Origin: JAJYRX01 sp041655275
Lineage (GTDB): Bacteria; Pseudomonadota; Gammaproteobacteria; Burkholderiales; Burkholderiaceae_B
DNA length: 64,000 bases
Reading direction: 5' to 3'
NCBI GenBank assembly: GCA_041655275.1
Contig: JBBAFU010000002.1
Coordinates: forward strand, 124,001 to 188,000
Within the stretch, counting starts at the first letter, position 1. Every line of letters starts with the position of its first letter. The notes beneath the pieces are model-generated. The model saw only the letters and a program-made list of their open reading frames with translations, had not been told where the DNA came from and made no database searches. Below are positions 8,768 through 17,985 of the stretch, in pieces. Both the position numbers and the translations under genes were made by a program.

Positions 8768-9706
8768 ATGCACGTCACCATCGCCGCCCAGCACAGCCCG
8801 CACGCCCCTTTCCTGCAATCCCTGCTGGGGCCGGCGCACACCGTGGGCACTCTCGCACAACTGCCGGCAACCGGCCCCATCGTCACCGATGTGCTCATCA
8901 CCACGCGCCTGTCGGCCGATGAGGCCTCGCGCCTGCAGGCGCGCCTGCTGCACGCGCCCAGCGCCGGCCTGGACGCCATTGCCCGGGACGCCCTGCCCGC
9001 GGACTGCCTGGTGTGCAACGTATATGAGCACGAGACCGCCATCGCGGAATACGTGACCCACGCCATCCTCCAGCATCAGATCTTCGGCTTTTCCGGGCCG
9101 GCACCCATGGATGCGGCGCACTGGCCCCGGGCCTACCGCGAGCGCCCGCTTCACAATGAGGCGGCAGGCACCCATGTCGCCATCGTCGGCTTCGGCCGGA
9201 TAGGGCGCACCACGGCGCGGCGCCTGCGCGCGCTCGACATGAAGGTCACGGCCGTCACGCGCCACCGGCGACGGGAAGCCGGGGCCGATGCGACACATGC
9301 CGTATCCGCATTGCATGAACTGCTGCCCGATGTCGACTTCCTGCTGCTGTGCTGCCCGCTCACCCCCGGGACAAGGGGCATGATCGGCGAACGCGAGCTG
9401 GCCGCAATGAAGCCCGGCGCCGTGCTGATCAATGTCGGGCGGGCGCACGTTGTCGATGAGGCGGCGCTCTACCAGGCCCTGCGCGACGGGCGCCTGGGCG
9501 GTGCCGTGCTGGATGTCTGGTATCACTATCCGGGTGCGGAAGCGCAACTGGCACCCTCGGCCTTCCCCTTCCACACCCTGCCCAATGTCCGCTGTACGCC
9601 GCATATTGCGGCCTGGACCCATGGCCTGATCGCGCGGCGCTACCGCTTCATTGCGCGCAACATCCAGCGCCTCGCGGCAGGCGAAGCGCTGGAGAACCGG
9701 TGCTGA
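8768..9706 (+). CDS. D-isomer-specific 2-hydroxyacid dehydrogenase
   Basis: NAD(P)-dependent reductase/dehydrogenase of the glyoxylate/hydroxypyruvate reductase group, 312 residues. It shows the Rossmann motif GFGRIG (about residue 141), the catalytic Arg region NVGRAHVVDE and the catalytic His in TPHIAAWT near the C-terminus. It probably interconverts a 2-oxoacid and a D-2-hydroxyacid. The ATG at 8768 fits the family N-terminus; the frame is open further upstream but overlaps the divergent hypothetical gene. It is the last backbone gene before the AT-rich block that starts at about 9.75 kb. Confidence 0.85.
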   Translation: MHVTIAAQHSPHAPFLQSLLGPAHTVGTLAQLPATGPIVTDVLITTRLSADEASRLQARLLHAPSAGLDAIARDALPADCLVCNVYEHETAIAEYVTHAILQHQIFGFSGPAPMDAAHWPRAYRERPLHNEAAGTHVAIVGFGRIGRTTARRLRALDMKVTAVTRHRRREAGADATHAVSALHELLPDVDFLLLCCPLTPGTRGMIGERELAAMKPGAVLINVGRAHVVDEAALYQALRDGRLGGAVLDVWYHYPGAEAQLAPSAFPFHTLPNVRCTPHIAAWTHGLIARRYRFIARNIQRLAAGEALENRC

Positions 9707-9767
9707 ATCCGTTTAATCACCTGCAATCCGATCACGCTGTGTCCTTCAGAGAAATTGGTTTTATACG

Positions 9768-11474
9768 TTATCCCGCTGGAATAACTGGAAGGAGCAGGTA
9801 AGATTGCATCTCTCCGCCTGAATAAATCATATTTTCCGCGTTCGTATTATATGACGCATGATAATGAGTATACGGAGCGCTTCCAGCACCATCACGTGGC
9901 TGAATGTCAAGCTGCAACCTGTGTCCCTTTCGAAACACCATGGACGTAGGCCAAATCTCCACTTCACAACAAACTGGCTCTGATGGTGTCAACCATTGCC
10001 GCTTAGTATGAGTGTGATATGGACGATACGGTAGCGAGCGTTCCGAATCTAATTGCCTATGAGACGCTCGCAACCAACCCTTCGTTACAGGGACCGGCTG
10101 TCCTGCTTGCCCGACCTCGTAGCGCTCTACGCCATCCGGACCGATATTACGTATAGTCGCAAAGATGTCCATATCACATGATGAACTAGCAATCCACAGT
10201 TTCAAGACAATCGGTCCCGTCACTTCCATATCTTCCAGCATTGGAGCTGTTTGAAATGATACACCTGTTCGATGCTGAACTCCTAACGCATGACTAATCG
10301 AAGATGCCGAAGCAACACCCGCCTTCGCAAAGCCAGATGCGGGATAACTAATTTTCTTACACTCGTTCAATGGCTCTAAAACTAGTCCACCCTCTACTCG
10401 CTCATCTTCATCGGATGTTTCCTTATCGATCTTAAGATACATCTTGGTCCATTCTGTTCTTGCCAATGGCCATTCATGCTCAAAACGCCACTTATAGGGT
10501 AGGCCGTCGCCGGTTCTAATAAGTAACTTTATAGGTGGCTCGTCCATAATACCATTATCTATTCCTTTCAGCCAAAAATCCATAAATCGCAGCTGATCTT
10601 GTCGCCCTTCTTCTGAATAAAAAGCATGAAAATGCGTGCCATCATGAATCCTCAGTTTCTTATTCTTTGACGCAGCCAACATATATCCTTCTGTATTCCC
10701 GCGTAAATGCAAAGCGAAGCCACTCCAATTTCCCGCACTATATAGTGGCACGACGATATTTTCCCATCGAGCACTCCGCATACGCCAAAATTCTGAATCG
10801 AGGCTGTGCGACATGAAATCACGCAGCATATTATTATCAAACGCGTCGGCATTATATGTTTGTGGTTCTCCTAAAAGATGATGCGCTGTATGTAAACTAT
10901 ACCAATTCGCAATAAATCCTAGGCCAAAAATACCACCATGAAACGCCTGATCTCGGTATAGATCAGCACGACCCTCCCAAGGAATTATTGCCTTCAGAGA
11001 TGGCGGCTGCAGTCCTGCAACTCGCCATTGCGAATTCGCATGATAAGATATGCCACAAGTGCCAACATTACCACTACACCATGAGCGACTCGCAACCCAC
11101 TCTATTGCGTCGTAAAAATCCACCGCCTCTTGATATGAATTCGGTTCCGATCTACCTGATGATTTTCCCGCACCTCTAGAATCGACACGAACTATAGCGT
11201 AACCCTTAGGAACCCACCATAAAGGGTTCACGGTTTCCCAGTTCATATAATCATTAGGCTTTTCCTCAAGATCAGCAGGCGGTATCCAAACCTTATCCTT
11301 TTGATAGATAGATGTATTAATTATTGCAGGCACCGATGAAACATCACTATCTATCGGTCGAAAGATGTCAGCAAGCAGAGTGGCGCCATCGCGCATCTTT
11401 ATTGAAACATCCTTTTCTACGATAATTTTGTCGCTAATAACGAATTTTTGCGTACTATCAGTCTTGTCAGTCAC
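9768..11474 (-). CDS. CocE/NonD family hydrolase
   Basis: Alpha/beta hydrolase of the X-Pro dipeptidyl-peptidase S15/cocaine esterase family, 568 residues. The nucleophile is probably Ser143 in GISYHANS. The N-terminal catalytic domain carries the RVDSRGAGKS block at about residue 97, and the C-terminal half is the jelly-roll domain. No signal peptide is seen, so it acts in the cytoplasm on esters or amides. It is the last gene of a minus-strand row tctC-tctB-tctA-triple Rid-cocE, which suggests that the tripartite transporter imports a substrate that this enzyme hydrolyses. Base composition is much more AT-rich than the flanking backbone, a sign of transfer. Confidence 0.85.
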   Translation of the reverse strand: MTDKTDSTQKFVISDKIIVEKDVSIKMRDGATLLADIFRPIDSDVSSVPAIINTSIYQKDKVWIPPADLEEKPNDYMNWETVNPLWWVPKGYAIVRVDSRGAGKSSGRSEPNSYQEAVDFYDAIEWVASRSWCSGNVGTCGISYHANSQWRVAGLQPPSLKAIIPWEGRADLYRDQAFHGGIFGLGFIANWYSLHTAHHLLGEPQTYNADAFDNNMLRDFMSHSLDSEFWRMRSARWENIVVPLYSAGNWSGFALHLRGNTEGYMLAASKNKKLRIHDGTHFHAFYSEEGRQDQLRFMDFWLKGIDNGIMDEPPIKLLIRTGDGLPYKWRFEHEWPLARTEWTKMYLKIDKETSDEDERVEGGLVLEPLNECKKISYPASGFAKAGVASASSISHALGVQHRTGVSFQTAPMLEDMEVTGPIVLKLWIASSSCDMDIFATIRNIGPDGVERYEVGQAGQPVPVTKGWLRASHRQLDSERSLPYRPYHTHTKRQWLTPSEPVCCEVEIWPTSMVFRKGHRLQLDIQPRDGAGSAPYTHYHASYNTNAENMIYSGGEMQSYLLLPVIPAG

Positions 11475-11570
11475 TTTTTAGCTCCGCCATCTAGAATATA
11501 ATCTTAACACAACATATATGCATAGTTCTATTTAAATAATACCAAATTATATAAACTCCATTATTCGCGT

Positions 11571-12869
11571 TTAAGATTTACTATTATTCGGAATGTACCC
11601 CCATAGATCCAGCAGCAATCTAGCATTAGGAAGAAATGGTATTGCGCCAACTTCGATGGCTGTAAACGGCAATCCATGATCCCCAATATACGTGCTCCAT
11701 TTTCGATATGCAGATTTGAAATCATTGAGATCTCTATGAAAATGGATTGCACGAACAACATTACTCAGATTTGAGCCCGCTGCCTCGAAAATCGTCGACG
11801 CTGTCTCAAGAATATGTGCCATTTGATGCTCCGAGTCATCTATATAAAATGGCGTTGACATAAATTTATCATATGCCGAAATCAACCCTTTAGAACCAAT
11901 CGGAAACAAACCGGCGACGAATAAAATCTCACCAAATCGGCGAGCGGGAATCATTTCAGGGGCAATAAGGGCAACATCACAATCTATATCCGATATTTTT
12001 TTCTCCGAACTCTCATGTGCAGCGACAATATTGATTTCTACCGTTGCATCTTTTAAGCCGAAAGCCGGGTGTGGTAGCGGAATGACTGTAGTTGGAGGAA
12101 CTCGATTTCCTTTGAAGGCGTTAGACCAGGTATACCAAAATGCAGAAAAATCTTCACCGGAAGTTAAGTACACTTGTGCTTTCAAAATCAAATCCAATCG
12201 ACTTCCCGCAGTGCGTAATATCGGACTTATACACTTTTCTATCAAATAATTAGTCTCTAATTGGACTCTAGTCCCATTCCACATATGCGTGGTTGGCGTC
12301 ATTGCCTCAGTCGCCATAGTTCCGCTCGAATCTCGAGCCAGTTGACCTGCAAGAAATATTAAATCACCTACACGCACACACGGTGCGTAACCAGAGGTTT
12401 GCGGTATATTATCAGTACTTTTAAACTGCTGAATAACATAGCCACTATCTATAGAGGGTGCTATCACTTGGATATCCATGGTCGCGTCGAGATTAAGTAA
12501 CCTACGTACAATCACGGAAGTACTCGGTGCAATACTCCCATCTAATGTACCCCTGCGTACACTATGATATGGGTCAACGGCGTGAGCTGTTGGATAATAC
12601 TGATCAAGGCGAGCAATCTGCCTAATATCACCGCCCGCCTCTTTTAACTGACGAAATAATTCTTGAAAGATAAACTCAGCTTCCCTATATGATTTACCTG
12701 GAGAAAGATACGGCTTGCGGACTTGCAAGACATCATCGTCCATTTTACCAATACTATTAGTCGCCCGTAAGCCTGTGGCGAAAATCCAGCTGCCCGCACG
12801 CACGACCGGTGTATGCAAGATATCTCCGGATCCATATCTCAAGGTTTTATATCGTTTAAAGCTGGTCAT
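11571..12869 (-). CDS. Triple Rid-domain (YjgF/YER057c/UK114) fusion protein
   Basis: A 432-residue protein made of three consecutive Rid folds, roughly residues 1-137, 145-285 and 300-428; single Rid proteins have about 130. Each repeat shows the Rid pattern: a G-x-x-(I/L)F-x-(A/T)G strand (SWIFATG, DLIFLAG, EILFVAG) and a late beta-strand block. The arginine that binds the substrate carboxylate in RidA (PxR-S-x-V) is replaced in all three (PSTS at 115, PPTT at 258, PFTA at 401), so classical enamine/imine deamination is unlikely. It starts three bases after the tctA stop, in one transcript with the transporter and the hydrolase. Role unknown. Confidence 0.8.
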   Translation of the reverse strand: MTSFKRYKTLRYGSGDILHTPVVRAGSWIFATGLRATNSIGKMDDDVLQVRKPYLSPGKSYREAEFIFQELFRQLKEAGGDIRQIARLDQYYPTAHAVDPYHSVRRGTLDGSIAPSTSVIVRRLLNLDATMDIQVIAPSIDSGYVIQQFKSTDNIPQTSGYAPCVRVGDLIFLAGQLARDSSGTMATEAMTPTTHMWNGTRVQLETNYLIEKCISPILRTAGSRLDLILKAQVYLTSGEDFSAFWYTWSNAFKGNRVPPTTVIPLPHPAFGLKDATVEINIVAAHESSEKKISDIDCDVALIAPEMIPARRFGEILFVAGLFPIGSKGLISAYDKFMSTPFYIDDSEHQMAHILETASTIFEAAGSNLSNVVRAIHFHRDLNDFKSAYRKWSTYIGDHGLPFTAIEVGAIPFLPNARLLLDLWGYIPNNSKS

Positions 12870-12871
12870 TT

Positions 12872-14374
12872 TTAATCCATTTTTCTGATGTATGATCTCG
12901 CATTTTTGATATTACGGTAAAGACCAGTTAAGATCAAGAATATTGCGAGAAGTAAAAACAAAGCCGAAAATGGTCTACCAAAAAATATATATGGTATCGG
13001 CTCGGGCCGCATGAGTGCACCTCTAAGATTCTCCTCAATAATCGGACCCAAAACTAGGCCCATCGCCATTCCGATAACGGGAAACCCGGAGATCTGAAAG
13101 ATGAGACCGATAATTCCGAATACTATCGCCAACCAGTAATAATAGATATGTCCCTCGCTCACTGCCGGCCCTGTGATTGCCAAGATTAATACGATTGGCA
13201 CAAGATATCGTTTATCAACTTGCGTCATTTTGGCAACAAGTGGTGCAATTCTGAGCCCAATAAAAAGAATCAAGATATAAGCCATCACCATAACTATGAA
13301 TATAAGGTATATGAGTGTCGTTTCATTAGTGAATAGCGATGGCCCTGGAACTAAGCCGAGTACGAGCATTGCGCCTAATAACATTAATGTATTTGTGTCG
13401 CCCGGAATTCCGAGAGTAAGCATAGGAATAAGCGCACCGCCAGTAACTGCACTTTCCGCAGCTTGGCTTGCAGCAACTCCCTCTGGATTTCCCTGTCCAA
13501 AGGTATCCTGCGTTTTACTGTATTTCTTAGCTACCCCATAGGACATTAATCCAGCCATCATAGCTCCAGTTCCAGGCAGAATACCGATCACTGTCCCAAT
13601 GAGGCCAGATGGTATAAGAGTTCGCCAGAGTTTTCTCCCATATTCAAATAACATTGTAAAATTACATTCTATTTGCTCGCTAACCGATGAACCTTCAGTG
13701 CGAGGCGGCAAAAAGATCAGACGTAATGCTTCAGCGACGCAAAATAGCGCAATCGTCGCTGGCACTACCGGTATACCAATCGCAAGTACTGCAGAGTCAA
13801 ATGTAAATCGAGACGCGGGCGCAATCGGATCTATCCCAATTGTTGATAATAATAACCCTATACCTGTAGCGATGATGCCTTTTAAAATGGAAGAGCCGGT
13901 CATCGAAAACACAACTACTAATGCAAATACGCTGAGTGAGAAATATTCAGGAGGGCCAAATGCAATAGCCACGAATGCCAATTGCGGTGCTAAGAAAATT
14001 AGAAATAAGCAGCTGATCAAACCTCCAACAGTGGCGGAAAGCACAGTAATTGTAAGAGCGTGCCCACCGCGCCCCTTTTGCGCCATTGGATAACCGTCAA
14101 TGGCCGTTACTGCAGATGAAGGGGTACCCGGTAAATTCATTAATACGGCAGGTATAGCCCCCCCAAACATAGATCCACAATAGATACCTAGAAGAAGTGC
14201 GAACGCGATATACTTACTTAGCCCATAGGTAAAGGGAATAAGCAATCCGATAGCGATAGTCGAGCTTAATCCAGGAGCCGCTCCAACGAGAATGCCACCG
14301 ATTACCCCTATTATTAATGAGAAAAATACAGAAGGCGTAGAAATCAACACAAATGCGTCTATCAGTTCAGTCAT
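12872..14374 (-). CDS. tctA: Tripartite tricarboxylate transporter permease TctA
   Basis: Large membrane subunit of a TTT transporter, about 500 residues and about twelve helices. Typical blocks are GAAPGLSSTIAIGLLIPFTYG near the N-terminus and SMFGGAIPAVLMNLPGTPSS, the Gly/Pro-rich TctA signature. I chose the ATG at 14374 because the protein then has the usual length; an in-frame ATG at 14410 would overlap tctB by 29 bases. It uses proton or sodium gradient energy with TctB and the periplasmic TctC encoded upstream. The substrate is a carboxylate-type compound that cannot be named. Confidence 0.88.
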   Translation of the reverse strand: MTELIDAFVLISTPSVFFSLIIGVIGGILVGAAPGLSSTIAIGLLIPFTYGLSKYIAFALLLGIYCGSMFGGAIPAVLMNLPGTPSSAVTAIDGYPMAQKGRGGHALTITVLSATVGGLISCLFLIFLAPQLAFVAIAFGPPEYFSLSVFALVVVFSMTGSSILKGIIATGIGLLLSTIGIDPIAPASRFTFDSAVLAIGIPVVPATIALFCVAEALRLIFLPPRTEGSSVSEQIECNFTMLFEYGRKLWRTLIPSGLIGTVIGILPGTGAMMAGLMSYGVAKKYSKTQDTFGQGNPEGVAASQAAESAVTGGALIPMLTLGIPGDTNTLMLLGAMLVLGLVPGPSLFTNETTLIYLIFIVMVMAYILILFIGLRIAPLVAKMTQVDKRYLVPIVLILAITGPAVSEGHIYYYWLAIVFGIIGLIFQISGFPVIGMAMGLVLGPIIEENLRGALMRPEPIPYIFFGRPFSALFLLLAIFLILTGLYRNIKNARSYIRKMD

Positions 14375-14381
14375 GGTAAAC

Positions 14382-14864
14382 TCAATACAGTAGATAATAA
14401 ATGAGCTCACCCTTTGGCAGCACTGCCCCTAAGACCACAACGTAGGCAATATATGTGCTCACTGTAATAGCGATAGCTGCAATTAGAGAAGCAAATAGAG
14501 ACTTACCACTGACAAACATTGTCGTGAAAGAGAAGATCAGTATAGCTGGCATAAATCCAATCCACTGAATTGCAAGTGGAAATAGGAACACCAAGATAAT
14601 TACACAACCCTGCGTTGCATATTTTCTAATGAGTCTTATAAGCACTGTCGGCTTAATATATCCCTTGGAAATCCTGATATGACCTCTATTTAATATTAGC
14701 CTTTGTAACACCAGGAGAAAACATGAAGATAAGATCATTATTGAAACAGTTAGTGGAAATAATTTGGGGCCACCAGGGTCGGCCATAAGCTCCGGAAGAG
14801 ACAGCGCGAGAAAACCTATCATCGCGCTGAATGCGATGCTTAAAAGTATTGTTAGACTTTCCAT
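14382..14864 (-). CDS. tctB: Tripartite tricarboxylate transporter small membrane subunit TctB
   Basis: A 160-residue protein with four predicted membrane helices, the size and layout of TctB. Its short hydrophilic loop after the second helix is basic. It lies between tctC (36 bases upstream) and tctA, the standard order for this transporter. Sequence conservation in TctB is low, so the call rests on size, topology and place in the operon. Confidence 0.82.
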   Translation of the reverse strand: MESLTILLSIAFSAMIGFLALSLPELMADPGGPKLFPLTVSIMILSSCFLLVLQRLILNRGHIRISKGYIKPTVLIRLIRKYATQGCVIILVFLFPLAIQWIGFMPAILIFSFTTMFVSGKSLFASLIAAIAITVSTYIAYVVVLGAVLPKGELIYYLLY

Positions 14865-14900
14865 GATCGAACAGTTTCCATCGAAATATTATTGCTTCTG

Positions 14901-15869
14901 TTAGTGTCCAAGCAATTGAAGTCCCTTCGTATATCCAGCCTGTATGTCTAGTAGATCTTCCTTTAATTCTGCTCCAGTGACTGGATATGGCTCCAATCCG
15001 AGCTGCTCTATATCTTTTAGATATTGTGAATTCGAAATGGCTGCTTTAGTTGCTACTGCGAGACGCTCTTTCACTTCCGCTGATAGCCCTTTCGGCCCTC
15101 CAATTCCGTAAGGCGCAATCCAACTAACCTCATAACCTGACTCTTGGAAAGTTGGTATGTCAGGAAGTGTCTTCGCCCTATTTGTTCCAAAATATGCTAA
15201 TGGTCTTAATGTCTCATTTTCAATATATGGAAGGGCTGGCTTTATATAACTTGATACTGAATCTACGTGCCCTCCTAATATTGCGGTGTTGGTGGCACTC
15301 GATCCCGAATGTGACACCGCTCGCAAATTGATACCTACCTCTTTCTCCCATAATAATATGGGAACATGATGTTGTCCGCCTATATCTGATACACCAACAG
15401 TTATTTTGTCGGGATTCTCTTTTGCAGCATCCACGAATTCGCTTAAATTCTTCCACGGACTCTTGGACTGGACAATTAAGATAGGAGCTTGTGCAGAAAA
15501 TCCACCCAAAATATCAAATTCTTCTAATGATATTGACGCAAGTTTTGCTGGCTTATACTTGGCAAGATCCCCATTTATCATTACTAGCGTATATCCATCG
15601 GGACGCGCCTGGCGCGCCATTATATAACCTACGCTTCCACCACCTCCAACAACGTTCTTAACTACTATAGTCTGACCAAGTTCGGCCTCGAGATATTTAG
15701 CAAATATACGAGTGGCTGTGTCCCCTCCTCCACCTGCAGGCCACATTACAATAAATTCAATTGTACGATTTGGATAATCACTTGCCTGCACCGAGCTTAC
15801 ACACGCTATTGACAACGCGAACCCCATGCCAGCAGCGATCTGCGACAAACTAGATTTTAGAAACTTCAT
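14901..15869 (-). CDS. tctC: TctC/Bug-family periplasmic solute receptor
   Basis: Periplasmic binding protein of the Bug family that is greatly expanded in Bordetella and relatives. It has 322 residues with a Sec signal peptide ending around VQA-SDYP, then the family start PNRTIEFIVMWPAGGGGDT and later VVKNVVGGGGSVG. The ATG at 15869 is preceded by AGGAG seven bases away. First gene of the tctCBA-Rid-cocE row; the promoter must lie in the AT-rich gap 15870-16165. Bug receptors usually bind dicarboxylates, amides or aromatic acids. Confidence 0.9.
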   Translation of the reverse strand: MKFLKSSLSQIAAGMGFALSIACVSSVQASDYPNRTIEFIVMWPAGGGGDTATRIFAKYLEAELGQTIVVKNVVGGGGSVGYIMARQARPDGYTLVMINGDLAKYKPAKLASISLEEFDILGGFSAQAPILIVQSKSPWKNLSEFVDAAKENPDKITVGVSDIGGQHHVPILLWEKEVGINLRAVSHSGSSATNTAILGGHVDSVSSYIKPALPYIENETLRPLAYFGTNRAKTLPDIPTFQESGYEVSWIAPYGIGGPKGLSAEVKERLAVATKAAISNSQYLKDIEQLGLEPYPVTGAELKEDLLDIQAGYTKGLQLLGH

Positions 15870-16165
15870 CGTTATCTCCTCAACTGATATAAATATATAT
15901 TATTTTCAAATTTACAATGATATTACTTGATAAATGATCATGAGCAGAACTTTCAAATCACCTTCATTTATGAGAAGTTTATTAGATATTTCTATATTGC
16001 CTGAATACTCTCCTTTTTTCTAGATAGACAGTAAACGTTATTGATATTTCATTTTATTATATTATTTGTGACACACCTATCATCGCTACATTTTTTTGTT
16101 TTGATCTATATACGGCTCATCTTGCATCAATTCATTATTTTTTACACACGATATGATACTCAGTA
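15870..16165. other. AT-rich intergenic region upstream of tctC
   Basis: This 296-base gap is strongly AT-rich and has no convincing gene; an open frame on the plus strand at 16041 is low-complexity, Phe/Ile/His-rich and runs antisense into the FAH gene. It must hold the tctC promoter, but I cannot choose a single -35/-10 pair. The change to GC-rich sequence at about 16.17 kb marks the edge of the AT-rich block. Confidence 0.6.
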
Positions 16166-17056
16166 TTACTTTAGATCTTTAACGACAGCGTTCTCGAGCA
16201 CGCCTATACCGTCCACCGCTATCCGGATGCAATCTCCGGATTGCACAAATCTGGGCGGATTGAATCCGATGCCGACACCCGCCGGCGTTCCTGTCGCGAT
16301 GACATCACCCGGGTGCAAGGTGATCCCGGCGGAAATCGTCTCGATCAAGGTCGGAATATCGAAGATCAGCTGACGCGTATTCGCCTCCTGGCGCAGCTCA
16401 CCGTTGACCCAGCAGCGGACATCGAGCGCGCCGCCATCGACATCGTCCGCAGTGACGATGCAAGGACCCATGGGGCAGAACCCGTCCAGCGATTTTGCAA
16501 GATGCCATTGCTTGTGCGTCTTCTGCAGATCGCGCGCAGTAAAGTCATTGATGATGGTGTATCCAAACACATGATCCATCGCCTGCGCTCGCGAAATGCC
16601 GCGACCCCGCTTGCCAATGATCACTGCCACCTCGGCTTCGTAATCCAGCTGGGATGTCACCCCGGCATGCGCAGGAATGGCCTCGCCCGTCGCGATGACG
16701 GCCGTAAACGGCTTGGTGAAGACGACCGGTGCGTCGGGGATATGACTTGTGGACTGGGTGCTGCTGTCGAATCCCGACTTGCCGAACTCCTCGGCATGCT
16801 CATGGTAGTTCTTGCCCACACAGAAAATGTTCCGCCTTCCCCGGGGCAGCGGCGCAAGCATCTTCACGGTCGCGAGGTCCGCACCTTTCCCGCGGGCTTG
16901 CAGTTGCGCGCCAAGGTCCGGATAATGCTCTATCAGATCCAGCATGTCGCCTTGAAAGCCTGGAATCAAATCCGGAACAAGCCAGAAATGCTCCAGGGAA
17001 TCATCCACCAGAACCACCTGCGGATTGCCTTCCAGCGCCACCATCGTCAACTTCAT
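16166..17056 (-). CDS. Fumarylacetoacetate hydrolase family protein
   Basis: A 296-residue FAH-superfamily enzyme, which cleaves C-C bonds or hydrolyses/decarboxylates acylpyruvate-type compounds with a divalent metal. Visible motifs are CVGKNYHEHAEE (about residue 78), the metal-binding acidic block LDYEAEVAVIIGKRGRGIS, the YTIINDFTARDLQ block and GDVIATGTPAGVG near the end. The ATG has a GGGGGT ribosome-binding site. It is GC-rich, unlike the tct row on the same strand downstream, and divergent from a GntR gene 175 bases away that probably controls it. Whether it belongs to the same pathway as the tct genes is open. Confidence 0.85.
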   Translation of the reverse strand: MKLTMVALEGNPQVVLVDDSLEHFWLVPDLIPGFQGDMLDLIEHYPDLGAQLQARGKGADLATVKMLAPLPRGRRNIFCVGKNYHEHAEEFGKSGFDSSTQSTSHIPDAPVVFTKPFTAVIATGEAIPAHAGVTSQLDYEAEVAVIIGKRGRGISRAQAMDHVFGYTIINDFTARDLQKTHKQWHLAKSLDGFCPMGPCIVTADDVDGGALDVRCWVNGELRQEANTRQLIFDIPTLIETISAGITLHPGDVIATGTPAGVGIGFNPPRFVQSGDCIRIAVDGIGVLENAVVKDLK

Positions 17057-17231
17057 ACCACCCCCTTATCAAGTACCAGTTGGGCCTATGTGGTCCTATT
17101 GTATAGATCCAAACCCTTCTATGCAACCTATTATAATGCACCACTTGGTATATAATAACGAGACCGAATTCCAACAGCACTGGATTGGTACGCGATATAT
17201 ACTGTTCTTGCTTCGTGGAGGCTGAACACCA

Positions 17232-17936
17232 TTGGACGAAATCCTTTCAACGCTGACGCTACGCTCCGAGGGCGCGCTCGAACTCGCCCGGCAACTGGTG
17301 ACCGGTATTCAAGGCAAGCGGCTCATCGCCGGGATGAAACTCCCGTCCGAACGCGACCTGAGCACGGAATACGGTATTTCACGGGGAACCGTGCGCCGCG
17401 TGCTGTCGGAGCTTCAGCAACTGGGCCTCGTCGAATCTGCGGTGGGCAGCGGCACTTTCGTCTCCGGTCAGGCCGATGTTCTGCTCAGGCAGGTCATCAC
17501 CCTGCCTGCCATTCATGTCAGCCCGGCAAAACTCATGGAAGCGCGCCAGCTCATCGAGCCACTGATGCCGGCGCTGATCGTGCGCAACGCCACGGCCATC
17601 GATTTCGAGCGCATGAACGAGTGCGCAAAACAATCCGAATGCGCATCCACCATAGAAGACTTCGAGTATTGGGACGGCGAGCTGCACAAGACATTGGCCA
17701 TTGCCACGCACAACCCTTTCTTCATCCTCGCGCTCGAGCTCAGCAACAAGGTGCGTGAGCAAAGCGACTGGGGGTCACTGAAGAAGAACTCGCTGACGCC
17801 CGAACGGCGCGAGCAGTACGAGCGCCATCACCGCCAGATCGTTGCAGCGCTCATCGACCGCGATGCCGAAACCGCAGAAAGCGCCTTGCGCGCCCACCTG
17901 GCCCAGGTTGCATCCAACCTCTTCAACCCCGCCTGA
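17232..17936 (+). CDS. GntR family transcriptional regulator, FadR/FCD subfamily
   Basis: A 234-residue regulator with an N-terminal winged helix-turn-helix (LPSERDLSTEYGISRGTVRRVLSEL region, about residues 36-60) and a C-terminal all-helical FCD ligand domain from about residue 85. The best start is TTG at 17232, with GGAGG ten bases upstream; no ATG precedes the DNA-binding domain. It is divergent from the FAH gene, so it probably represses that gene in response to a carboxylate. The gap holds several AT-rich TATAAT-like hexamers (17132, 17151), but no clean operator was found. Confidence 0.85.
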   Translation: MDEILSTLTLRSEGALELARQLVTGIQGKRLIAGMKLPSERDLSTEYGISRGTVRRVLSELQQLGLVESAVGSGTFVSGQADVLLRQVITLPAIHVSPAKLMEARQLIEPLMPALIVRNATAIDFERMNECAKQSECASTIEDFEYWDGELHKTLAIATHNPFFILALELSNKVREQSDWGSLKKNSLTPERREQYERHHRQIVAALIDRDAETAESALRAHLAQVASNLFNPA

Positions 17937-17985
17937 ACACGGTTACACTGGGGCTTTGCCGTTCTGCCGCCTTGCGCAATTCGCC

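Noticed and set aside
16041..16373. A 110-codon plus-strand frame at the end of the AT-rich gap
   Set aside because: Its first part is Phe/Ile/His low-complexity sequence from AT-rich DNA and its second part is antisense to the FAH gene.
17057..17231. A defined GntR operator between the FAH and GntR genes
   Set aside because: Only AT-rich TATAAT-like hexamers and imperfect repeats are present; none is a convincing palindrome.
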